Shown here: positions 32,095 to 44,578 of the stretch, one piece after another
Position numbering within the stretch: the stretch's first letter is position 1
How the letters are laid out: every line of letters begins with the position of its first letter
NCBI RefSeq assembly: GCF_963855985.1
Contig: NC_087104.1
Location: 9,858,001 to 9,922,000 of the forward strand
Reading direction: 5' to 3'
DNA from: Ostrinia nubilalis
Lineage: Eukaryota; Arthropoda; Insecta; Lepidoptera; Crambidae
Length of the DNA stretch: 64,000 nucleotides
Notes under the pieces: generated by a model
Told to the model about the DNA's origin: nothing
Seen by the model: only the letters and a program-made list of their open reading frames with translations
Databases searched by the model: none
Translations under genes and position numbers: made by a program

Positions 32095-33119
32095 GCAGTG
32101 ACTCAGTTAAGCGTTAGTTAGACCTATAGTTCAAAGTGCCGTAATACACACGCAGGTGCTTAGCTTTCATACGAATATTATCCTCTATTATTCCCTAACA
32201 ATAACAGAATGTTAATTACAAAAGTCTTTACTATGCGAGATAAAATTATAATCATTTGAGGCACTTAACTTTTGTAAGGAACTGTTGATAAGCGGTGATT
32301 CACGATTTCTATGAAATTTCAAATTCTATTGTTCGAAAAATAAGGATAGTCATTTTATTTTGAGAAAGCTTGAATTTTAAATATTACCTACCTGGTATTT
32401 TTTTCTTAATTTAGAATCTTTGAATAACCCATAAGTATTTATGTATGTTTGTCAGTTTGCATACATAAGTAAGGTTTATCATCTTAGCAAGAACAATTAC
32501 GTAAACATTATGTATCGAAGACAATGAAAAACCAACACCAATATAGCTTCAGATTAATCATGTTAAAGTATAGAAAATAAAACGACCACTTAAAATAGCA
32601 TAAAGTTATACATGCCTCATGTTTTTTTTGACCTAATGTTTTCTAAAAAAATGTTTTTGAAATGAAACCTGCTAAATGCTAATTAATATCAATGAGACTC
32701 ATTATCATCGCGATTCTCAAATTAGGCGTTAAGTAGGTATGTTGTTTGTGTATAATTTTCCCTTTGTTTACAAATTAGTTGCTAATATTGTTTATATGCT
32801 AAAGTGTACAAATGTGAAATGATAAACAGTTTTTTGAACACCATTGTACCACGGAAATTTAATAATACAGGGTGTTTACATACTCGTATACAATCTTGTA
32901 TGGGCTCAAAAACTGAAAGGATATTACGCCTTTGTCTGAGTAGTGTAGTGTCGAAGTAAAGTCATTTCTATATTCAGTAGTGTCGGAGTAACGTAATGTC
33001 GAAGTAACGTTTGTCGGAGTTTACTTAGGTAGCCTCTTGTATGACATACTTTGCTGCTGAAACAACTAGCTTTGACTCGAGTGTCATCCAGTGCCTTAAT
33101 TTCGAATAACAAAACATAA
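32095..33119. other. intron sequence with a short irregular repeat
   Basis: At 32938-33022 the text gtgtcgaagtaa/gtgtcggagtaacg recurs about four times in irregular spacing. Otherwise it is AT-rich with nothing recognised. Confidence 0.5.
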
Positions 33120-34239
33120 TTCTAAATCTCAGATCATAGAAAGAGAATAGATATGAAGTCGCGCGTAACTACAACGAGAACCAGTGTCCCCACATTTCCC
33201 CCACCACAGCTCCCACACACACATTCAACTGTGTAAAAACAAAGCGACTGAGAGTCTACGACAACATGTGCAACCGGCTTAAAAGTGCTGTGATTGGCCA
33301 GAAGGCATGCCTTATGGCCAATCAAGGGCCGCGTGATGTGACGCACACTTTGAAAACGCTAGTGAGAGAACAAAGATAAAATGGAGTCGACAAGATATCG
33401 ATACTTTAAATCGCTAGGGGCAATGCTCGAAACTGATTTCACAAAATGCTTATGTATGAAAACCTTTTTATTATTATACGTTATTATTAACTACTATCAC
33501 GCATTTACTTTTTAATTATGGCGATCTGCGTACCGCATATGTTTATCAAAAATAATGACTATAATATTAGGCTTTCAACTAGCTCTTATAGTAATTACAT
33601 AGTTGACAGTTACTAATTACTTCTACTGTTATTATTTTTTTTTGTAAAATCTTATAATTGCAAGTAACACATCATTTTTTTATTTAAAATTACAAAAGAG
33701 AAAATTATAATTTACTTCTATTTATCGATAATAGGAAACCGCATTAGAACACGAGCACGGCACTATGTTACGACCGGCGCATGCGGCCGTACTGTGTATT
33801 TTCACACGACAGTGGATATCGGAAGAAATTAAATACATTGCGCAGTAGTTGAGCATGACATAAAGTGGTTGCTAACTAAATCGTCAATGTACAAGTGTGT
33901 TAGAATTTTTATCACCACTGATTTCGACATCGCAGTAACTGTTACGGCACTGAATTCGTTCGTAAAAATGTTTAGTTTTTTTTATTTATAAGCAAAATAC
34001 CAATGGATTTGCAATACTTACATATAGTAAATGACTCCATTGTTCCTGTAGTTCTTCGTTTCACTTGTTTTATTGCACGTAACGACGCATTATCCAAAAT
34101 ATCGGAGAACATTTCCTTAGTACGACTGAATCGCGACTAACCTAGCTACGCGGCTGATGTTCGTTTCTGGGCATATCGCGGAGACACGCGCCACGCCCCC
34201 GTTTCACATCTATTCCCTTCTATGATCTGAGTTCTAAAT
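33120..34239. mobile_element. non-autonomous hAT-like element with an 8-bp target duplication
   Basis: TTCTAAAT occurs at 33120-33127 and 34232-34239, directly outside ends CTCAGATCATAGAAAG and CTTCTATGATCTGAG, which form about 30 bases of inverted repeat. An 8-base duplication of the type nTCTARAn is typical of hAT transposons. The 1104-base interior has no transposase. It contains a 34-base palindrome (33291-33324, tgattggccagaaggcatgcc and complement) and CpG-rich subterminal sequence at both ends. Confidence 0.85.
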
Positions 34240-36805
34240 GAATGTTTGTAAGATAACATTTCATATACCTACCTGTCACCTATGGGGGCTATGCTTACTG
34301 TTTCTACAACTGTAGTAGACTTTTGTATCAAAATTATACGTATCGTTTACTCATACTCTTTGACTTTAATCATTGTCATTTAAACTATGGTTTTACCTAT
34401 ACAAAAATCAATTAAGAAATATGATCACCCTGTACCTATTTGCCTGACCTTTGATTCATTTGAGCAAGCGTCATATTGTATTTTAAGTATTTTTCCACCG
34501 AGACCTGAATATAATATTTGACACAGTTAGAGAAGAACAAACATACTGTTGAATGTCGATTTTGATCTTACGAACTCTGTCTGTACTCGGTTTTTTATAT
34601 TCAAATGTATGTAGAAAGTTTATAAATCTGTGTCGATGATTGTTGCCACTTCTTGGCAATTGTTTTGAAATGAATATCTGTACAAATTACTCCGGTGTGT
34701 CCTAAATTTATCTATTGTTTTGTGTCTCGCTGAAGGAAGTAGATAAATTACAAATAGGATTTTTTTTTTAATATCTCGATTTTAGACGAGCTTAAAACAT
34801 TTGTCGTCTTAAATCGATTTAATAACATGTGGTATTTTATTTCGTGGTGCGCATCCTAGCCCAGGCGCCCGGAGTTCATTTACCTACTCGCTTGGATTTT
34901 ACTTAGACAGACATGATATTATGTTTTGAATGTATTTTCAAATAATCGCCTTGGGATTTCTATCCACATACAAACAAACTTTAAAAAATGCGCCTTAATA
35001 TTTAAATTATTTTTTAACAATTCAATCTAACTTTTTTCTAAAACTCATACGTCCGTGTCTTTTAGTTGACGTCAGATTCAGTCAAAGAAATTCAAGTTTT
35101 CTAGGGAATCGTACTTGTAAGACAGCATCTGTAGGTAGCCACCAAAATTATCGCCCTATAAAGCGGATAAATTCCATAATTCTGTGGTATTTTAACTACA
35201 ACCCTGGGAGCGCTTACGGTCAATTTAGAGAACAATACTTTCTGCGCACATGTTGAAAAAAAAATGGCCACCCGCCATTGTTTCACGGGCCCAGGCAATT
35301 TCCCAGAAATATCCCTATAACAGTCGGTATCTATTCATTTCCTCCCGATAATAAAATAAGGACGCTTTGCACTATTGTTTGAACTCACAAAAATGATATT
35401 TTAATCGTCATTGCAAAGAATATTTTTCTTTGTACAGCTCACTGGCCCGGGCCCACTATTGTTATGTTTTATTGCTGCCAGATTTAATATAAGACCGTAC
35501 CGATAACCATTAGTTGAAGGAAATATAAAAACTCAGAAACTTTACGGCGTTGAAGAATACTTTTATTTACTTTCTAATCTGTGACGAAAGGTTTCGGTAA
35601 AGAAGTCGTTTAAATTAATCTCGGTAATAAAAACTTTGAAGATCCTTCAGACATTCCTTGTTCCTCTAACATTGATCCAAAATCAAGCGTCTTTTGATTC
35701 CAATCTGTAATTCTATCTATTTGATAAAGAATATGATATTATAGCATAATCTATAGCTTTTAGGTACAGAATTAGTATTTGATGTCATATGTAGGTACTA
35801 GTCATTTCAGTTACTTTTAATACATCAATGTTCGACACCATAAATAATGTCTCTCTGAATCAATTAGCGAAGTGCCGTTAGTGGTTCCAAGGGTGTCGTG
35901 ACGTCACCACTTTTTCTGACATCTCTTCAAAATCCCCGGACGCGTTGCATTATTTCCTGGAACCTTCACAATGGGGCTCCGTGTCGCTCTCTGTGTCGGC
36001 ATGGCAACAATTGGGTCAAAAAAGTCAACTTATGTCTGTTTAAATCGTTTATTTGTACACAGTTATATTTTTTGAGCGTGTGGGCTCAAATTTCTCAAGT
36101 AACAGCATGAGCATCCCTCATGCTGAATTTAAATTTCATAAAACCGTTAAAATTTGCCAATGAAATTTACCTAACTATGGAAGCTAGCAAGTGGCGAGGG
36201 TAGTACGAAAGAAATGATCGTAGCTTGTGGCGCTCCTTCCCTCCCTGAAGGGATCCCTCCCTGAAGGAGCGCCTCCCGGCTAGAGGCGGATGAGGGAAAT
36301 AATGAAGCATGCGACTGTCCCAAAAATAGTAACTTTTCTTAAAAAATCCAATAATACTGCATCAGCAAGCCATTTCATAGACAAGGTTATTTCAAAACAC
36401 TCGAAAAATTGTCAAAGTAACGTTACCAGTGAAAGTTTCAACCCTTGAAGTCACAATAGACCTGTCACAACAACAATGCCAAATCCACCCGTATCAATCC
36501 GCGCCCGTATGCCAGATTTGCCCACTTTACCCTATTATAAAGATATCAATAACAAGATAAGCCTGCCCATGCAATATTCCATGTCAGGATTTAATTGATT
36601 ATTTGTTAAGAAATAATTTTCTGCCAAAATGAAATTTATCACCGCACCCCAACATGTGACGATGGGGATGTGGGATTAGATTCTGGCGTGTTCTCTATTT
36701 TGAACAGTTGTGAGGTAAATTTTAGAACTTAATGTTGGTTCCCTTTTAATTGCGGATTTTTAAAATCTAAAGGGATAGGTTTAAATTGCCTATAATAAAA
36801 TTATT
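34240..36805. other. intron sequence without a gene
   Basis: AT-rich. It contains a full CRE palindrome (35898) and a short inverted pair at 36228-36283 (ggcgctccttc/gaaggagcgcc) that encloses a repeat of ccctccctgaagg. No exon is visible. Confidence 0.5.
35898..35907. promoter_or_regulatory. CRE-type palindrome
   Basis: GTGACGTCAC contains the full CREB/ATF core TGACGTCA. A single motif match; function unknown. Confidence 0.25.
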
Positions 36806-36856
36806 TGGGGAGTCCTGTGTTCAGCAGTGGACGTCCTGTGGCTGAAATGTAGATGG
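36806..36856 (+). mobile_element. short RTE-like LINE 3' end
   Basis: Only the last ~50 bases remain: tttggggagtcctgtgttc, then tggacgtcctgtggctgaaa and tgtagatgg. Confidence 0.8.
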
Positions 36857-37065
36857 TAACAAAATTATTCGTCTAAATAAAAATGCAAAAGAGGCCATAA
36901 ACTTTTATTTATTAATTGCCGTGTAATGTTGTTTGTACTTCATTTTTAATTGGGATATTATTGTAACTTATTTTAATATGTAGTAGTATCAGGGTTGATA
37001 TTTCTTTTAACATTCTTTTTTATATTCTGTTTATATATTTTTTGATTTTGAAATAAATGTACAAA

Positions 37066-37130
37066 TAAAATCATCATCTTTGTAGTTCAGATGTCTTCAC
37101 TGTTGGACATAAAACTCATTGATCATTTCT
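37066..37130 (-). mobile_element. diverged RTE-like LINE 3' end
   Basis: The + strand shows atcatcatctttgtagttca, then gatgtcttcactgttggaca, a decayed version of the tail seen at 31644. Confidence 0.5.
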
Positions 37131-37639
37131 CTTGACAATTTATTATTGGCGATGAATACAATAATAATTATAATAAGCTTTCAAGACCTGAAACTAGCAG
37201 CATACATCTTACGCGATGGTGCGAGATCACATATTACTATGTTGTTTATAGCTCCACAATAACTATCTGTAACCCATGGAAAATTACGATTGCGTTAACC
37301 TAAATGTGGCTTTGAAACATAAATACTAAGACCCCTTTGTAAAATAATTGCCATTATTTTAACGAGTTGTTTTGCACATAATTCTCGCGGTTATTTAAAA
37401 CAGTATCTTTCAATCATCGAAGTATATTATAAAACCCGAATTCTCGGAATAGCCTTCGCATTGTTTCCACGCGTTTGCTATTTATAATTACAACTTAAAA
37501 CAGCACGCTTTCGGATGAGCTTATTTCTTTATTCTTCACGTAGAAAAAGGCATTGAATTGTGTTAGGATAAGGTCGAGAATAGCGTAGCTAGTGATCGAG
37601 TTAATACTTTATAGTTGGCAGGTAGAATTTTTAAATTTT

Positions 37640-37961
37640 GAAACGATCTCGTCTGGCGACAACCCCTGCGCCGCCGGTGGCGATGGGGTGGAGCGGAGCT
37701 AGCGCATCGTGCCGTCCCTGTCGCTCGCACGCGCCGCGCGTATCTCCGTCTCGCCTATTATTGTCATATCAAGATTCGAACATTGCATTTTGTTTCCAAT
37801 TTTCAATTTAGTTTATATCGGATGTTGGCGAGAGCAACACGTCTGGCGCGTCGCCATAGTTGGTCGCGCACGTGCTTTGTCGCGTCGGTTCTCGCGGATT
37901 TTGATTTATATTTATTTGATTTGTAAGTGTCGCGTGGTTTGAAGATTGTTTTGAAGTGAAC
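37640..37961 (+). promoter_or_regulatory. putative internal promoter and 5' UTR of a short retn isoform
   Basis: A CpG-dense stretch (most strongly 37655-37745 and 37825-37905) stands out from the AT-rich intron just before the ATG at 37962. The start codon context, gaacATGg, has A at -3 and G at +4. A GGTTC at about 37888 fits the loose insect downstream-promoter-element pattern, and GAGAG occurs at 37829, but such short motifs mean little alone. I see no TATA box at a convincing distance. The start site cannot be placed by eye. Confidence 0.5.
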
Positions 37962-38069
37962 ATGGAGTTTTTGGATTTTTTCAACATGATCAAGGAGGAG
38001 CCTCACCGCAGTCCGCCTCACAGTGAGCCTCCGAAGATGCCTAACTTTTTTGAGGTTGATAAGAAGAAG
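37962..38069 (+). CDS. retn: putative alternative first coding exon of retn
   Basis: This exon has an ATG in good context, 36 codons, and then a consensus donor (aag/gtgggt) at 38070 in phase 0. That is the phase needed to join the ARID exon at 58748, giving KKK-LYEISDD. The peptide is MEFLDFFNMIKEEPHRSPP, then HSEPPKMPNFFEVDKKK. I10-K11-E12-E13 fits the sumoylation consensus, followed shortly by S17-P18. A product starting here would lack the His/Gln and Pro-rich regions and the GWSFEEQ extension of ARID, but keep the ARID core. The evidence is the CpG-rich upstream region, the start context, the codon-like composition, the donor and the phase. It could instead be the first exon of another nested gene, because phase alone matches one time in three. 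Confidence 0.6.
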
Positions 38070-39806
38070 GTGGGTACCTACTCCAAGATTTTTTTTGTTA
38101 TCATTGTTTTGATATTATGTAATTAGAATTTAGAATAGAATTTCGAATGTATATTTAAGATTTAGACATGATTTTATTCATGATAATTTTTATTATCATC
38201 ATTGAAGATTCTTCTAGAATCTAAATAATATTTAGACGTATGATTTTCATGAATAATCAACAAGAAGACATTAAATTATGATGATTATTTAAATGAATAT
38301 GATAAGGATTTTCCTTAATTTTTTTGCTATCAATAATTTTATTTGCTCACGGCTGGGTGCTAATGATTTTGGAAATTATATAATATTAAGATATTTGAAT
38401 TTGGACTTTATTATTATAAAGATAAGTTAAGTTGGTGAACAGCTATTAATATAATTTAGACTTTGTTATCATATTATTAGAATTAATTTAATGATAATGG
38501 GGGTCGGGGCCTCAAATATTTGACAAGCGTTGTCAAATGACGATTTACATTATTAATTCACAGCTATAGGCTTAATTATTTTTTGTTTATTTTCTTATTA
38601 TTTACGTCATGTAGTTTGAGACTTATTATTTTAGATTTGGATAATTTAAACGAGACTTAAATTCGATGTCGTTATAACGTAAATTCGATTCCTAGAACAA
38701 AGTAAGAATTAATAGTAATAAAATGAACCGTAAAAGATGTATTATGAATAATTTAAATTGCTTAATAAAATGAAATCTGTTTAGTTTTTTTACGATAAAG
38801 TTAATTAAAGTTTTAATAAAGGAGATACGAAATTAATATCGTGGATCGGACGGATTAAACGGATTCGATATAAATTTTGATAATTTATGGGTTCCTTAAT
38901 AGGCGATTAATCGCGCCATTGGTCAAATAAGTTCGAAACAGAGCATTAAGTTGGGATGGTTTATGGATACGGGAGATATAAAATATTAAGAAGATTCATA
39001 CTTAAGTCCTACGAGTAGTATGTTACTTAAGGAATTTATTCAACTTAATGCGAATAGTTTTGTGTCTAACCTAAATTTCTGTTATTATGTGGAATTTGTT
39101 TACGATTAAAAGTCTGTTGTTTAAGCAGCTGATATCAAAACATTGGTGTCTTTAATTTTTAATTGGCTTAACGTGCCCTCGGAAGGACATAAAATATCAT
39201 ATTTCTTTCGGAAAATCTCGTTGATCCAAGCCTGGAACTTCTTTACTAAACTGGGAAGAGGTACCCAATTCTTTTTCAATTTATTTTTTTGTAATCGAAC
39301 CCAGAAACTCAGGATCGGCGCTCAATTCTCCGACTACTAGACTATAGAAGTTGTAACTAAAGTTTGGTACAGTCAGCAGAATATAATATTTTTGTTGAAA
39401 ATTCATACTTAATACATAAGATACGCGAGTAGCACATAAGTTTAGCTTAAAGCTCAGCTGTACTGTAAGTTTCCTGAACATTTAAAAATATACACGTGCT
39501 GTTTTTAGATAGGTAGATATAATATTAATTATAAATGCGAATAATTGCGGATTTTTCCACACATTGTTTATTTTTAGCTGTTAGGTATATCTAGTAAAAT
39601 TATTCCACGTGCAAACCTGCTGCTATTTTCAACACGAAAATTATGGAAGTCAAAAGTTCAGATGCGAGTATAACTAAAAAAACGCATCACGCAGCATGTA
39701 CTGGTACTGGTATTAATTATACATATTATTTATCATGGGACTAAATACAGTCAATGTCTACACGTGACGTGCACACGTTGATTTGAATGGATTCCATTCT
39801 ATTACC
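38070..39806. other. intron after the putative first exon
   Basis: Very AT-rich with many ATTATT/AATTA strings. A 21-base palindrome (atttgacaa-gcg-ttgtcaaat) lies at 38518-38538. No further exon is visible. Confidence 0.5.
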
Positions 39807-40090
39807 GTTTCGCACCACTAGTCGGACCGCGGGGTGAACCGTCCAAGTAATCTTTTTGAAAGCCTTACAACGTGATTTGAATCGACAGACAATATTTTTT
39901 ATGGGTTAATTCGAAGACAAAATATAGATAGGTACATGGGTATTCCATAAGTTATCCGAATCGATCTATTACAAAACAAATGATCACTTGGTGGGTCATT
40001 CGCGCCGCTTCAAGTGTAAGTGCGAAAAGCCCCATTCAAAAGTTTTTGGACGTTTCGCACCGCGGTCCGAATCGCTCGTGGTGCGAAACG
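39807..40090. mobile_element. foldback element with GTTTCGCACCAC ends
   Basis: gtttcgcaccactagtcgg, then accgcggggtgaaccgtccaa at the left, pairs with ttggacgtttcgcaccgcgg, then tccgaatcgctcgtggtgcgaaac at the right. The arms are about 42 bases and the element about 284. No target duplication is evident. Confidence 0.75.
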
Positions 40091-42354
40091 CCTAAACACG
40101 AGTCAGGGGTGGTCAATTCGGTCCCGATTATTTTAACGATTGCCTGTTTTATGGCAGCATAATGCGTGAAACGGATGATTTTATTAACCTTTTTATTGCC
40201 ACACCGTATCTTGGTGATCGGATTAAACCGCTGTTATCCGCCTTGATTTATTTGTTCTCTTCGTTTTTTAATTGAGACGAATATTTTTGTGGTTCTTAAA
40301 AAGTTGACTCGAGGTTTTGATACGAGATCAAGGTTGGTTTATAAATGTGGATCGGTTTATTGCGCAATTTTGTAGTCGTCGCTTGTATTAGTACTAGGTA
40401 TTTCCTTGAGGTTTTTTAATGGGTTTTTTCGTGCTGTGCACAGATACTGAATATAATTACATATTGAATTGTTGATAAACTTTACTCAAAACTGAATGAA
40501 GAAGCAAAATGTTCAGTGTCAAATAAATTAAGTTCGTTAGAATTTTTTTACGCAAATATTGATTTGACGCTGAAAATCACAGACTTGAATCAAAATGTTT
40601 TAAAAAGGATTTTGCCGAAATGAATATCAGTAAAAAGAGATTTATAGCTAATTCGAAGAAACTTCACAAACGATACTGACCGTGGCTAAAACATTGCAAA
40701 TACCGGTGCTCGAGTTTTTAGGAATCCATTCCAAATGTTGAAACGCCTTTTTAAATTACTTATTTTTTGTCTGTGACTGACATATTCAACTAATCGACAA
40801 ATGTATAAAAACACCACATCAATAGAGGACACTGGCTGGTAAATACGGCACCAAATAAAAGAAGAAAAAACTTTTTTACACAATTTGCGTGAGAGCCGTG
40901 CGTGACTCACCGGAAAGAATTTTTTTTTCGTCTGCGAAACAGCTCTTGTTTGCGACGTCTCGTGATTTGTATATTAGACCTTAGTGTCAGTTAGAAATCT
41001 ACGGAACCAAGTACGTGTAAAGGATTGCACTTGGCAGTTGTTATACGTTATGACGAGTAAGAAATTAGCATGTCGCCGCGACTACGGGCTGTGTGAAGCA
41101 TGTACAAACACACGTGCAAGGGTTGGATTCAGGGTTGCAGTCGATTCAAGTGGGCTGAGACTTTTTAATTACATACTTTTATAAAATATTTTCACCTTAC
41201 TGTCTGCTGCTGCAGTTCTTAATTTGAGACCTTAAATAATTAACGGGAATTTTTTTGGCTATACTTACATACTTTTCAGAAACTTAAACTTCTGTTTTTT
41301 TTTTGCTCCATGAGTCGCTTTATCGTATATGATTCATAATACATAATTAATATCTATTTTGTCTACTTTGTACACTGATAAGCTATCAAATATCTTATCT
41401 ACGATATTTTCTATCTATCCACGATATCTCAGTCAAATCCATTCATCCGCAATATTTTTTTTATCACCGAATTCACAGATAAATAGACATTAACCGCTCG
41501 TTGAACAGTGTTTTAAAGTGACCTTAGTATGGAAACGTTATTTTAAAACAGTGCTCAACAACTGTGTAACTTTTTATTACTAAGGGGGTAAATATAACAT
41601 ACATAAATAACTTAACCAAAAGTTTGGCAGCCCTGCGCACACACGCACTCGCGGTTCGATGACCAGCCGCAACACCTGCAAAGTGTGCCATTCGTACGTA
41701 TGTGTGCGTTCATTAAAGGCTTACACGCGGAAAATCTCTTACTCGAAGAAAACGTACTAATATGGCACCGACGCGGGTCGTTGTCTCGTCAAACTATTCT
41801 ATGTTGCGACAAATGCTAAAGTAGGACGTCTTTAAGTGCTTTAATGTACTTTATTTGCAATTCTACCTATTTTAGTCTATTATTTTATTTACCTACCTAT
41901 TTTAGAGCTTTTTTGAAAAGCGAACATAATGTCCATCAATTTATTGTCTCGCGGAAAATCCAACTGTTAACTGTGTTCCTTGTATGAAAATGCATGAAAG
42001 CACGTGTTCATTTGATCTAGCGATACCCACCATCTTCACATTTTTAATGAGAAAGACTGCTTGGTACAAAACTTAAATTAATTTTTAATTTAGGTTACTC
42101 TTTAGGTTTTTAACGTAACTTTCGTACTAAACCACAGTCAATAGTAGAATCTTACACCTAACCTGAACTAAAACTGAACACACCGTAAAATGGATAAGTA
42201 CCTATTACAACTTTTCAGTCACGAATTTATTTGCGCGTATTTTCCACGGCCTACGACAATTAACGGGTAGCGTATTGTTAGCTCAGTTAGAAACATCTCA
42301 AACGCACATGGAAAACCCTTCGAATGTAAATAAAATATCCAAAACTAGTGCGTC
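40091..42354. other. intron sequence without recognised features
   Basis: AT-rich. A 60-base CpG-containing stretch at 41640-41790 has no recognisable content. Confidence 0.5.
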
Positions 42355-42510
42355 AAAGCTCTTACCATACCTAAGGTCACTGACTGACTCACTTATCACG
42401 AAATGTCAGAAACTACAAGTGCTAGGAGTCTCAAATTTAGCATGGGGGTTTCTTTTAGAACGTAGGTGCTCACTAAGACCAGATTTTGCAAAATTCAACA
42501 CCTACTGGTT
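42355..42510 (-). mobile_element. RTE-like LINE 3' tail, reverse orientation
   Basis: This is the complement of the tail at 12229: agaaactacaagtgctagg, then agtctcaaatttagcatggg and cgtaggtgctcactaagac. It starts with the (tgac)n part, ctgactgactcac. Confidence 0.7.
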
Positions 42511-42694
42511 AAAACGGGGCTTGGAAGTTTGTATGAAAGTCATCAATAAATCTAACGACAAGTAGTCTTGTAAACATTTTGAAAAACATAATACTTATGA
42601 CGCACCATTTACCGGCTCGAGCGAGATCCAGCACACAATGAATGAAGTGCGCGTGTGTTTGTGTCTCTAACTGCCAGCGCACGCGCAGAACTTT

Positions 42695-42709
42695 AGCGCC
42701 ATCTTGCGG
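42695..42709 (-). promoter_or_regulatory. CTCF-like motif, reverse orientation
   Basis: AGCGCCATCTTGCGG is close to the reverse form of the CTCF core. It points toward the match at 11768 across the internal promoter. Only a motif match. Confidence 0.35.
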
Positions 42710-43346
42710 CGCAAGATTCATCGTCGTCCTGTCAACCATGACCACGATGCTCTTTTTTTTCCTGTTAACTTTCCAACCGCTTTGCCATAAAAAGTTGCTG
42801 TTAATTATAAGTAAAGGACAGTTTTTTTTAGTAATGGGCATTTCAAAGAAAACTGTAGATTTAGCAAGGTGACATCTACAACAAATTATGTTATCTTAAT
42901 TCAGTTCTTAAAGTGTTTGAATATTACCTCTGTATTGTGTTGTGATTGAGCTAAAAGCCTTCTTCAAAAAGCTCCCAAATAGTATTTCTTGTGCCACTCC
43001 ATTTTCTTTATAAGTTTCTTTAAATCTGCTTTCTATTCATTGATACGTCTTTAGAAACTTCAGCTTTTCTCAATGCGTCGAAATCGCCAATTTATCGGTC
43101 AAATAGTTCCGAATACTTTCTTTGAATCTCTGTTCAATTTCTTTAAACGTAATTTCTACTATAACTACAACCGATGTGAACAACGCCTCAACGTGACAAC
43201 GACCGCTCTGCCAAGAGCGTAACGAATAAGAAGAAGAAGAATTTCTACGATGTATTTTGATTTAAGAGAAACATTTATTTTGCAGCGCTCAATCTAATTT
43301 TCTATCGCTTTTTTGGTAACTTGAAATATGTCTAACAAATGTAGGC

Positions 43347-43462
43347 TTAGGCTGGGTTACACCATCTTACCTTAAAGGTCAAAAATCTGTCAAACTCCAT
43401 ATAAAAAGCGCTGGTTATCGTTATAGTTACGGTCAAAGTTAGGTGGTGCAACTCAGCCTTAG
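43347..43462. mobile_element. MITE (family D)
   Basis: Ends taggctgggttacaccatc and ggtggtgcaactcagccttag, with the family's internal blocks. Confidence 0.88.
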
Positions 43463-44578
43463 AAATACTAATTTGCAGGTAGAAAAACATTTCATCAAGC
43501 AATTCGATTATCGATTACATCCAATCTTCAAACTAGTAATAACCAGCTTAATCCCTCGGATAATTGCGGGCGGGCGGCAATAGAGCTTTCGTTGGGCGGA
43601 TTACGTCCCGCCCGCCCTACTGAGTGAGCGAATTGATTTTATTGTCGCTATTAGTGCGACTGGGATGCTTTATGTAATAAATAGTCAAATTAGAGGGTTG
43701 ATTTTAAATGATAATGGATTATCGAGCTCTTATAAAATGTTACTGAATGTTAAAGAGAGCTTAGAAAGTGCAACTGTGTTTTTAATGTGAAAAAAACTTT
43801 TGTACTGATAGACGAGATTATATCTATCTATTTATAGCAGCCTTGAGGGGGTTCGCCTTCGAATATAGGCTTCCTCTTCATCTTAATAAGATGGAATTCA
43901 TGCGTTTTTGGGCTAAAGCTATTATTAACACGCTTTTATTTTTCCGACTAAATGTATTATTTTATTTATTTATTTATTATTTTCATTAGGCAGTACTCGT
44001 ACACACTAATATCTTTCAAATCCTAATATTTGTCGATCTTAGTTTATTAATGACCATCATACGCTTTAAAAATCAACTAATACTCAAGACCAAATCCAGT
44101 TTCCCAATACATACATCATGTCAACACTGTCCCAACTCTATTATAACCGAATCCATCCCCACACATTATTACCGCGAAAATGACGCACAACACACCCATT
44201 CACCCGTAACCGAGGGTAGCAGAACATTAACACCTAACATATTTATTTAGCAATCGCTTATGGGATAATCGCAACCCCAAAATGTATAATGCGACTTCAA
44301 AGGGAGGGCTCTAATCGTGTATGGCTGTGCAATACTCTACCATCACGTAGAGCTACTGGATGTGGTAATTATAGGTGCGGTTTTGATATAATAATGGCTT
44401 GAAGGTGTGAAGGCTTGTAAATCAGTTTGGGCATGTTTTTTGTGCACGAGACAGGCTGTAATTTCATTTTCTTAAAAAAATGGTTGAGTGTATCTTTTGA
44501 CACTTCGATTTTTGATTGCATACCTAAATCAATGGCCTTTGATGAATCTAAATGACTATTATTAGACGTGTAGTAGTA
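43463..44578. other. intron sequence, one GC-rich inverted pair
   Basis: gcgggcgggcgg at 43567 and its complement cccgcccgccc at 43608 could pair. The low-complexity (TTTA)n run at 43960-43983 is the only other feature. Confidence 0.5.

Noticed and set aside
42275..42565. 96-residue ORF as a gene
   Set aside because: It lies across a reversed RTE-like LINE tail (42355-42510) and has no recognisable domain.
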